Shown: positions 38,744-46,805 of the stretch, piece after piece
Numbering within the stretch: position 1 is the stretch's first letter
How the letters are laid out: every line of letters starts with the position of its first letter
Origin: Blastomonas sp.
GTDB taxonomy: Bacteria > Pseudomonadota > Alphaproteobacteria > Sphingomonadales > Sphingomonadaceae
DNA: 64,000 nucleotides
Assembly: GCF_030373265.1 (NCBI RefSeq)
Contig: NZ_JAUCZC010000005.1
Coordinates: 62,001 to 126,000 of the forward strand
Direction: 5' to 3'
Made by a program: the position numbers and the translations under genes
Notes under the pieces: model-generated
Database searches by the model: none
The model's input: only the letters and a program-made list of their open reading frames with translations
What the model was told of the DNA's origin: nothing

Positions 38744-40255
38744 ATGTCGTTTGCTTCAGGTGGCGCTTCCACTGGTCTCCTTGCGGCGACATTGATGGTG
38801 GCGGTGAGTGGTCCGGCCCTCGCGCAGGCTGTTCCGGCGGTTGAGCCTCAGCCCGATCAGGCCAGCCTCATTGCCGATCTGCAGCGGCAGATCAACGAAC
38901 TCAAGGCGACGGTCGCAGACCTCAAGGCCGCGCAGACCGCCGCAGCATCGGCGGCGGTCGCTCGGCCGGAGGGTTCGGTCGCGCTAGCGCAGGACGCCTC
39001 GCCGCCCGCCGCTCTGGCCCCGTCGCCCGGGTTGGCCCAGGCAGCGCCGGTGTCCGCAGTGGCATCGCAGGACCCGCTGCAAGCCCCGCCATCGCCTGTG
39101 CGGACGAGCGAACCTTGGTACGAGAAGCTGGCGCTGCGCGGTTACACCCAAATGCGGTTGAACAAGATCGTGTCGGGTGATGCCAATGCGCCTGCGGGCG
39201 TATCGCGGTTGCGATCGATCGGCGACAGCGGCATTCGCGATGATGGCAACTTCACCCTGCGCCGCGTCCGGCTGGTGCTGCAGGGCGACCTCAACGACTA
39301 TGTCTCGCTGTATTTCCAGCCGGATTTTGCCACGGCGGTGTCCAACCAGTCGGGTGGCGAACGGCGCGAAGGTTTTGCGCAATTGCGTGATGCCTATGCC
39401 GATGTGTTCCCCACGGGCGACAAGAGCTTCCGCATCAGGTTGGGCCAGTCGAAGGTGCCCTATGGCTGGGAGAACATGCAGTCCTCGTCGAACCGGCTGG
39501 CGCTCGATCGCAGCGACGGGATCAACAGCGCCGCGCCCGGCGAGCGCGATCTGGGCGTAGTTGCATATTATACGCCCTCGCAAGTTCAGGAGATCTGGGA
39601 CCGGCTGGCGGCCGATGGGCAGAAGCTGTTCGGCAACTACGGCGCGTTCGGCCTCGGCGTGTTCAACGGTCAGGGCCTCAACCGCACCGAAACCAACAAC
39701 AATGTGATGAAGGTTGCATTGGCGACCTGGCCGTTCAAGCTGGATGGCCTGGGTCTTGAAGGACAGGTGCTGGAAGTGGGCGGATCGATGATGCGCAACC
39801 GCATCAACCCGGAAGTGCGCAGTGGCGGGATCAGCCCGATCAGCTATGCGGATAACCGGGTGGGGCTCCACGCCATTTTATACCCGCAGCCCTTCGGCCT
39901 GCAGGCGGAATGGAACTGGGGCAGGGGGCCGCAGTTTGACCCGGTCAACCAGCAGATCGAGACCCGCGCGCTGCGCGGCGGCTATGTCCAGGCGATGGCG
40001 CGGGTCCGCAATTCCCCCGTCGGGTCTTTCTACCCGTTCGCTCGCTGGCAGTATTACCGCGGCGGCTTCAAGGCCGCGACCAATGCGCCGCGGCTGGAAA
40101 CCGAGGAGCTCGAGGTGGGCATCGAGTTTCTGCCCACTTCGGCACTGGAGCTGACGGTCACCTATGGCTGGGCGTCCCGCAGGGAAGCGGACGAGCGCCG
40201 GTTCGGCCAGGCCGAAGGCGAGCTGCTGCGCATTCAGGCGCAGTGGAATTACTGA
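38744..40255 (+). CDS. OprO/OprP-type outer-membrane porin
   Basis: A 503-residue outer-membrane protein with a signal peptide (ending near GPALAQA), a short coiled-coil (SLIADLQRQINELKATVADL) that could trimerise or reach the peptidoglycan, an Ala/Pro-rich linker, and a 16-strand-like barrel ending in the aromatic IQAQWNY. Barrel motifs FTLRRVRLVLQGDLNDYVSL and KSFRIRLGQSKVPYGWENMQ fit the phosphate-selective porin O/P family. ATG 38744 follows AAAGG. Ion choice is not shown by sequence. Confidence 0.88.
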   Translation: MSFASGGASTGLLAATLMVAVSGPALAQAVPAVEPQPDQASLIADLQRQINELKATVADLKAAQTAAASAAVARPEGSVALAQDASPPAALAPSPGLAQAAPVSAVASQDPLQAPPSPVRTSEPWYEKLALRGYTQMRLNKIVSGDANAPAGVSRLRSIGDSGIRDDGNFTLRRVRLVLQGDLNDYVSLYFQPDFATAVSNQSGGERREGFAQLRDAYADVFPTGDKSFRIRLGQSKVPYGWENMQSSSNRLALDRSDGINSAAPGERDLGVVAYYTPSQVQEIWDRLAADGQKLFGNYGAFGLGVFNGQGLNRTETNNNVMKVALATWPFKLDGLGLEGQVLEVGGSMMRNRINPEVRSGGISPISYADNRVGLHAILYPQPFGLQAEWNWGRGPQFDPVNQQIETRALRGGYVQAMARVRNSPVGSFYPFARWQYYRGGFKAATNAPRLETEELEVGIEFLPTSALELTVTYGWASRREADERRFGQAEGELLRIQAQWNY

Positions 40256-40339
40256 CATTTTTCCAATGGATGCGCTTGCCGGAACGACTTGCTGTTGAAC
40301 ACGTAGAGAAATCTACACGAACAAACGACGAGGCGTATC

Positions 40340-40555
40340 ATGATTGGCAAGGTTATTTCTGCACTGGCCGGCAAGCAGATTGCTGCACGGACCCCCGGAA
40401 TGAGCGAAGGACAGGGTGCGCTGGTTGGCCTGGCCGCAGCCACCGTCATGCGCCGCCTTGGCCCCGTGGGCATGGTGGTCGCAGCAGGTGGCGGCTATGT
40501 GGTGTCCCGCTACATGAAAAAGCGTCAGGCTCGCACCAACACCGCTGGCTGGTAA
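40340..40555 (+). CDS. Small Gly/Ala-rich membrane-associated protein
   Basis: A 71-residue hypothetical protein with one long hydrophobic segment (GALVGLAAATVMRRLGPVGM to GYVVSRY) and a basic C-terminus KKRQARTNTAGW. The ATG follows a GAGG. Followed by a strong terminator, it looks like a real, separately transcribed small gene. Family not recognised. Confidence 0.65.
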   Translation: MIGKVISALAGKQIAARTPGMSEGQGALVGLAAATVMRRLGPVGMVVAAGGGYVVSRYMKKRQARTNTAGW

Positions 40556-40596
40556 GCACGCTCCCCGGTGATCGGGGAAGCCGATTGGCTGTTATG

Positions 40597-40637
40597 AAAA
40601 CGCCCCATGGCTCAGACCGAGCCGTGGGGCGTTTTTT
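40597..40637 (+). terminator. Strong bidirectional rho-independent terminator
   Basis: AAAACGCCCCATGGCTC and GAGCCGTGGGGCGTTTT pair with one mismatch around a 5-base loop and continue into TTTTTT, 41 bases after the small gene. The A-run on the other side allows termination leftward as well. Confidence 0.93.
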
Positions 40638-40744
40638 ATGAGGGTCTCCCGCCGTGACGGACCATATTGGTAGCCCGACGACGCGGGCGTTCTCTGCCGC
40701 CATCAGCGGATGTCAGGGCAGACGTCCAAATCCGGCATCCGCCT

Positions 40745-42979
40745 TTACGCGACCTCGGCAAACGGGTCGGGCAGATGCGGAATGACCTTGTCCAGCGTCA
40801 TCGGGAAATTGCGCAGGCGTGCACCGCAGGCGTTGTAGATCGCATTGGTGATCGCACCTGCTGCACCGCAGATCCCGAGTTCACCTACGCCCTTGGCCTG
40901 CAGGGGACTGGCGGCGGCATCGCGTTCTTCGAGCAGAATGACCTCGATTGCCGGTACATCCGCATGCACCGGAACGTGATATTCGGCCAGATCATGGTTG
41001 ACGAGGTGACCGTCGCGCAGGTCGAAGGCGAGTTCCTCGGTCAGCGCGCTGCCGATGCCCCACACCATTCCGCCCAGACACTGCGAGCGCGCGGTCTTGG
41101 CGTTGAGCACCCGTCCGAAGCCGAATGCCCCGGTCATCCGCCGGACCCGCGTCTCTCCGGTAAAGGCGTGGACCGCGACTTCGGCGAAAAAGGCGCCATA
41201 GCTGGCCTGCGAGAAATCCTCGGCAGTCTTGCCGGGTTCGATTTTGCCCGTCTCGACAATGTCATTGCCACCCAGCAGGTCGCTCAAAGATTGGCTCAAA
41301 TCGCCGCTGGTCGCCGTGCCATCCTTGAGATCGAGCGCGTCGGTATCGCATCCCAGCGCCTCGGAGAGCGTCGTCCGGATCGCTTCGCATGCCCGCATCA
41401 CCGCCGAACCCGTCGAGATGGCGCCGAAGCTTCCACCCGACCCGGCCCCTGCGGGCAGGCTGGTATCGCCAAGGACGACGTTGACCCGGTCGATCGGAAG
41501 CCCGAGCATCTCGCCCGCAATCTGGCCGAGAATGGCATAGGAGCCGGTGCCGATATCGGTCTGGTCGGTTTCGACCAGCGCGGCGCCATCCGCCTTCAGC
41601 GTCACCCGCGCTTCGGCGGGCACCAGCATATTGACCCGTGCTGCGCTGGCCATGCCCATTCCGATCCACCAGTCGCCCTCGCGGGTCTGGCACGGACGCG
41701 GCCGGCGTTGATCCCAACCGAATGCCTCGGCGCCCTGGTCGAGCGCCTCGACCAGCATCCGCGACGAATAGGCCGTACCCTCCACCGGCACCTTGGCGGG
41801 AAGGTTGCGCTTGCGCAGTTCGACCGGGTCGATGTCCACCGCCTCGGCGAGCTCGTCCATCGCGGCTTCGAGCACCTGCATGCCCACCGCCTCGCCGGGT
41901 GCGCGCACAGATCCGGCGGTCATGCGACTGATCCGCGCCACTTCCACCTTGAGCAAGCGGTTCTCGCCGCCATACAGAAACTCGGTCGCCTGGGTGACCG
42001 GTTCGGCGAATTCCTCGTCAGGCAGATTGGAGACCAATGCTTCGTGGCCCAGCCCGATGAGCTTGCCGCTGGCATCGGACGCCAGCCGCACGCGCTGGCG
42101 GGTTTCGGAGCGGCGCATGACGGTCTCGAACACCTGCTGGCGGCTCATCACCACACGCACCGGGCGCTTCAACTGCCTAGCCGCGATCGCCGCTGCAACC
42201 GCCTCGTGGGTGATGCCGAGCTTCGATCCGAAACCGCCGCCGACATAAGGCGCGATGATCCGGACCTTTTCAGGGTCGATCGACAGGCAGTCGGCGATCT
42301 CTTTGACGTTGTAGGCCAGCATCTGATAGCTGCCATGCAGTTCCAGCCTGTCGCCATGCCATTGGGCGATGGTCGCATGGGGCTCCATCGCGGCGCTGGC
42401 GTGGCCGGGGGTGCGATATTCGACATCGATGGCGAAGGCGGCGTCGTGCATCGCCTTTTCGAGGTCGCCGCCCTCGACGGTCTCGCTGTTGTCGGGGTCT
42501 TCGACCTCGGCATCGGGACTTTCAGGATCCAGCGCGATCGGTGATTTGCTTTCGACATAGTCCACTTCCAGCGCCAGCGCCGCATCGCGGGCCTGCTCGA
42601 AGGTTTCCGCGACCACGAGCGCGATCGGCTGGGCGAAATAGTCGACCGTGTGCACACCCTGGACGGGCGCTTCGCCTGCGGTGCCTTGTGTCGAACGGCG
42701 GGTCATCGCCTCGTCCGCCAGCACGGCCAGTACGCCGGGCATGTCCAGCACGCGCTGCTTGTGCAGCCTCTGCACGGTGCCCTGCGCAATGGTGGCGAGG
42801 ACCAGCACACCCTCGGCGCAATCATCGAATTTCCATTCGGCAGAATAGGTCGCGCTGCCGCTGACCTTGAGCGGTCCCTCGGGACGGTCGAGCGGCTTGC
42901 CGATCACCCCCTGGCGGGTGTGGTCGAGCAGGTTGCGTGTATCGGGGCTGTCGTACGTAACGGTGTCGGTGCGGCTCAT
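40745..42979 (-). CDS. Molybdenum hydroxylase, molybdopterin-binding subunit (PaoC-like)
   Basis: A 744-residue xanthine-oxidase-family large subunit (PaoC of E. coli is 732 aa). It carries the catalytic Glu700 (GVGELGICGAAGA), the cofactor motifs VGGGFGSKLGI and GSGGSFGAISTGSAV, and the MSRQQVFETVMRRSET segment. With the two genes upstream it would form an aldehyde or N-heterocycle oxidoreductase using water as oxygen donor. The ATG at 42979 is four bases after the FAD subunit stop. It needs molybdopterin cytosine dinucleotide in the Pao group; no mocA-like chaperone gene is nearby. Confidence 0.92.
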   Translation of the reverse strand: MSRTDTVTYDSPDTRNLLDHTRQGVIGKPLDRPEGPLKVSGSATYSAEWKFDDCAEGVLVLATIAQGTVQRLHKQRVLDMPGVLAVLADEAMTRRSTQGTAGEAPVQGVHTVDYFAQPIALVVAETFEQARDAALALEVDYVESKSPIALDPESPDAEVEDPDNSETVEGGDLEKAMHDAAFAIDVEYRTPGHASAAMEPHATIAQWHGDRLELHGSYQMLAYNVKEIADCLSIDPEKVRIIAPYVGGGFGSKLGITHEAVAAAIAARQLKRPVRVVMSRQQVFETVMRRSETRQRVRLASDASGKLIGLGHEALVSNLPDEEFAEPVTQATEFLYGGENRLLKVEVARISRMTAGSVRAPGEAVGMQVLEAAMDELAEAVDIDPVELRKRNLPAKVPVEGTAYSSRMLVEALDQGAEAFGWDQRRPRPCQTREGDWWIGMGMASAARVNMLVPAEARVTLKADGAALVETDQTDIGTGSYAILGQIAGEMLGLPIDRVNVVLGDTSLPAGAGSGGSFGAISTGSAVMRACEAIRTTLSEALGCDTDALDLKDGTATSGDLSQSLSDLLGGNDIVETGKIEPGKTAEDFSQASYGAFFAEVAVHAFTGETRVRRMTGAFGFGRVLNAKTARSQCLGGMVWGIGSALTEELAFDLRDGHLVNHDLAEYHVPVHADVPAIEVILLEERDAAASPLQAKGVGELGICGAAGAITNAIYNACGARLRNFPMTLDKVIPHLPDPFAEVA

Positions 42980-42983
42980 CGGA

Positions 42984-43951
42984 TCAGCCCTGTGTTGCTT
43001 CGTGAAGGGTGGCGGCAAGCGCCCGGGCGGCGAGCGGTATCTTGAAGTCGTTGTGACCGAAGCCGCGCGCATCTTTCAGCAGCAGGTCCGCGGCCTTGGT
43101 GTATAGCGCGGGCGAGGGGGTCTCGCCCACGAGCAATTCCTCGACCGCCCGATCGCGCCATGGCACCGTTCCAAGACTGCCAAAGGCCAGCGAACAGCGT
43201 GCGATGCGGCCGCCTTCCATGCTGACATCGGCCGCCACGGAAACGAGCGCGAAAGCATAGGACGCCCGGTCGCGCACCTTGCGATAGATCTGCACGCCGC
43301 CGGTGGGTGCGGGCAGGCGGACCGCAGTGATCAGTTCGCCTGGCTTCAGGGTGTTGTCGCGCGAGGGATCTTCGCCGGGCATCCGGTGGAACTCGGCTAT
43401 CGGGATTTCCCGCGCGCCATTGGGTCCTTGGGTCAGCACCACGGCATCGAGCGCGAGCATCGCAACGGCCATGTCGCCCGGATAGGTGGCGATGCACGCC
43501 TCGCTTGTACCCAAGACGGCATGAATGCGGTTGAAGCCATCGCGCGCGGCGCAACCGGAACCCGGCTCGCGTTTGTTGCAAGCCTGGCTGGTGTCGTAGA
43601 AATATCCGCACCGTGTGCGCTGGCACAGGTTGCCGCCGGTCGTCGCGCGGTTGCGCAGCTGCGGGCTCGCCCCGGCGAGGATCGCCTTGGCGAGCAGCGG
43701 CCAGGATGTGCGGACGCGCTGATCGGCGGCGCAATCGGCATTGGTCACCAGCGCGCCGACCCGCAGGCCGTCTTGATCTTCGACGATGGTGTCCAGCCCT
43801 GTCCGGCGGATCGAGACCAGCCGGTCGGGCGTCTCGACCTGCAGCTTCATCAGATCGACAAGATTGGTGCCGCCCGCGATGGTCGTCGCGCCGCCGCGCA
43901 GAGCTGAGAGTGCGCTATCGGTATCGGTGGCGTGATCGAGGGTGAAGGATT

Positions 43952-43955
<4 letters not shown>
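42984..43955 (-). CDS. Molybdenum hydroxylase, FAD-binding subunit (PaoB-like)
   Basis: A 323-residue FAD subunit with [15 protein letters not shown] and [15 protein letters not shown]. Cys111, Cys116, Cys126 and Cys135 plus Cys154 lie in an insertion shared with PaoB and 4-hydroxybenzoyl-CoA reductase, where four cysteines hold an extra [4Fe-4S] cluster. The ATG at 43955 overlaps the stop of the iron-sulfur subunit by four bases. Confidence 0.93.
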
Positions 43956-44485
<530 letters not shown>

Positions 44486-44569
44486 GTCCGTGATCGATCC
44501 TTGTTTCGGGGGTTGTCCTTTCCTTACCAACGCCCATCGACAAAGTTCCCCGAACGGCCCAAAATCGGG

Positions 44570-44603
44570 GCGCCCTTTTCACTCCGGGAATGCAAAAGGG
44601 CGC
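44570..44603 (-). terminator. Hairpin after the inactive DUF885 gene
   Basis: GCGCCCTTTT (44570-44579) and AAAAGGGCGC (44594-44603) form a perfect 10-bp stem just after the DUF885 stop and 85 bp before the PaoA-like start. It lacks an immediate poly-T run (CCCCGATTTT follows leftward), so it may only reduce read-through into the hydroxylase genes. Confidence 0.5.
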
Positions 44604-44620
44604 TCTTCATGCTGCGGTGA

Positions 44621-46327
44621 TCAACTGCCTTCTGTCGCCATCGCCGTTGCCAGCGGGACGTGCGCCCAGAGCTTACGGATTTCATCGTCATGCCCGGTCA
44701 GGTCATAGCGCAGCAGTGACACCGGCAGGCGTCCGGTGTTCATCAGATAATCGTGAAATTCCTTGATCGAGAATTTCTCGCCCAACTGCCTGCGGCGGTC
44801 GACCAGCATTTTCTGAAGCTGGATCGCGCCGATGGTATAGGTCATGCCATAGCCCGGGGGGCGGCGGATATAGATGCCCGCGTCGACCCGCGCGACATTG
44901 TCGTCGAGATACGGCGTCCATTCCTTCCAGAACTCCATCGCCCCGCCGACCGTCATCTCGTTGCGCTGCATCTTGACGTCGCCAATGGTGCGGGCGGCCC
45001 GGAACAGGCCGAAGATGTAGATCAGTTCGCGGGTGCGGGGTCGGTCATCGAACAGGCCGAGCTGGATCGCGCTTTCCTCAAGGTAGAACCCCCAGCCTTC
45101 GGTGCGGCCGCTGTCGTTGACATGCCGGCGGATCGGGTGGGTCACCCGCTTGCCGGTCATCCCGTCGAAGCGGTGGCCCGGGAAGGTGGCATGGAGATGG
45201 TCGGGAGAGACATCGCGGAACTGGACCTGCTCCCAGAACATCGGTCCATCGGGCCGCACCACCCAGGGTGCATTAAAGCCGACCTCGGTGTAGCTGTCGG
45301 GGATGTAGTCGGGGATCGTGATGATCTCCTCGTCTTTCAGCCATTTGCGGATCTTCGCGTCTGTTCCGGCCAGCTGCTTTTCATACTCCTCGGCCGACGT
45401 TGCGAGCTGGAGTTCGGGCAGGTTGCGGTTGCGGTGCCGTTCGGTCGCGTAATTCGCCCAGTGGCGTTCGAGCTCGCGCTCGGCCAGCGTCACGATTTCG
45501 TCCGAGTTATAAGGCATCAGCCGCACGTGGTGCAGGAACCAGTCATAGGCCGGTTTGCCCACGCCAGCGGCGGTGGTCATGCCGGGGCGGGCAGTGACCA
45601 GCCAGTCGCGGAAACCTGCGATTGCCTGCTGCGCTGCATCGATATCGGGCAGCAGATCGGGCTGCTGTGTCTCGGCGCGCGCACGCAGGTCCGCAAACCA
45701 CCCGATCAGCCCCGCAGGCTCGACTGCGCGATAGGGCATCCCATGGCCCACGCCGTCGCCGTTCGACAGGCTGTGGATGGCCAGATCGGCATAATCGGCC
45801 GCCACCGAATCCAGGTTGATCCGCGCCTGCGCCAGATAAGCAGGGATCGTGCGCAGCCGGTCCTGGTACCGCGCGCGCTGATCAGCAGCGAGCGGCAAGT
45901 CGACATAGGCCAGCCGCTGCAGTTCATCGACATACATCCCCGGATCGCGCGCCCAGGGCTTGGTGACGGTGAGCGTAAAATCCTGCAGGTCCATCTGCGC
46001 GCGAACGGCCAGGTAATCGACCTGCTGATGCCGGTCCCAGCCTGCCACGCCAAAGTCCGGGAGCCGAGCCTGGAGCGCAGCCAGTTCCGCGCGACGGGCG
46101 GCCATGGTCTGCGGGCTGTAATCGACGATTCCGTTCACCGGTTCGGGAGTTTTCCAGGCATTGAACTGATCGAACAGCTGGACAAGCTCCTGGTAGCTTC
46201 CCTGCCCGGTGGGGGGGCCTGCCGGCTGGGAAGTGCCCACTGTTGGGGAGGGGGCTTGCGCAGCCTGGGCAAGGCTGGCGGGGGCGGCAAGCAGCATCGC
46301 GATCGCTGCGAGAGATACCAGACGCAT
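44621..46327 (-). CDS. DUF885 family exported protein lacking the catalytic Glu
   Basis: A 568-residue protein with a signal peptide (MRLVSLAAIAMLLAAPASLAQ). DUF885 proteins are predicted gluzincin-like metallopeptidases with HExxPGH and a downstream Glu. Here the motif is HATFPGH (His379 to His385) so Ala380 replaces the Glu, while Glu410 in GRTEGWGFYLEE and the rest of the fold remain. It may be a non-catalytic binding protein or use another base. It is divergent from the TonB receptor gene with a shared 17-bp promoter element. Two intact paralogues lie 5.6 and 10.7 kb away. Confidence 0.82.
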   Translation of the reverse strand: MRLVSLAAIAMLLAAPASLAQAAQAPSPTVGTSQPAGPPTGQGSYQELVQLFDQFNAWKTPEPVNGIVDYSPQTMAARRAELAALQARLPDFGVAGWDRHQQVDYLAVRAQMDLQDFTLTVTKPWARDPGMYVDELQRLAYVDLPLAADQRARYQDRLRTIPAYLAQARINLDSVAADYADLAIHSLSNGDGVGHGMPYRAVEPAGLIGWFADLRARAETQQPDLLPDIDAAQQAIAGFRDWLVTARPGMTTAAGVGKPAYDWFLHHVRLMPYNSDEIVTLAERELERHWANYATERHRNRNLPELQLATSAEEYEKQLAGTDAKIRKWLKDEEIITIPDYIPDSYTEVGFNAPWVVRPDGPMFWEQVQFRDVSPDHLHATFPGHRFDGMTGKRVTHPIRRHVNDSGRTEGWGFYLEESAIQLGLFDDRPRTRELIYIFGLFRAARTIGDVKMQRNEMTVGGAMEFWKEWTPYLDDNVARVDAGIYIRRPPGYGMTYTIGAIQLQKMLVDRRRQLGEKFSIKEFHDYLMNTGRLPVSLLRYDLTGHDDEIRKLWAHVPLATAMATEGS

Positions 46328-46414
46328 TGAGCTGTTCTCCTCGTAATGGACTGAATGGGCGGGTTTGGAAACTACCGACTCAGTGTTCGGAACGTATCAT
46401 TTGAAACGAAAAAA

Positions 46415-46431
46415 GCGTGATTTTGAGCATA
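46415..46431 (-). promoter_or_regulatory. 17-bp promoter/operator element of the DUF885 gene
   Basis: Read toward the gene the sequence is TATGCTCAAAATCACGC, identical to the site before the TonB receptor gene (46707-46723) on the opposite strand. It ends 87 bases before the start codon. TATGCT may serve as a -10 element with the conserved rest acting as operator or initial transcribed region. A TTGACC lies 20 bp upstream of TATGCT. Confidence 0.6.
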
Positions 46432-46706
46432 GTGTTGCGCCGGGGGCGTGCGGTCAAGTGTCAAACGGGGCGATGCAGGCGGTGCCGCAGGTCGCAGGCA
46501 GGGCCCGCTTGTCCAGGACGAGAAGACCCCAAGGCGATAACGGTGGCCAGTGAAGGAAAGAACTAAAACAGATAAAAAACAAATGCTTAAAGCGGCGTAT
46601 TTGACCGTCGAGCGCGCTGTCGGATGCCGATGCAGTCTGTTTGGCGAGGCGCGATATGACGGAGATCATATTTTTTTATGACACGGAATTGACGCCATCC
46701 CCACAA

Positions 46707-46723
46707 TATGCTCAAAATCACGC
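46707..46723 (+). promoter_or_regulatory. 17-bp promoter/operator element of the TonB receptor gene
   Basis: TATGCTCAAAATCACGC ends 82 bases before the receptor ATG and is the exact inverse copy of the site at 46415-46431. The 275 bp between the two sites (46432-46706) hold no supported gene; the part at 46550-46610 is A-rich. Confidence 0.6.
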
Positions 46724-46805
46724 AACTGTTCACGGGAATGATCAACAGGAAAATGTTGGCTCCCGTGGCCTTCGCAGGTGAGCGTTTAACTCAGGGAGTA
46801 GAAAA

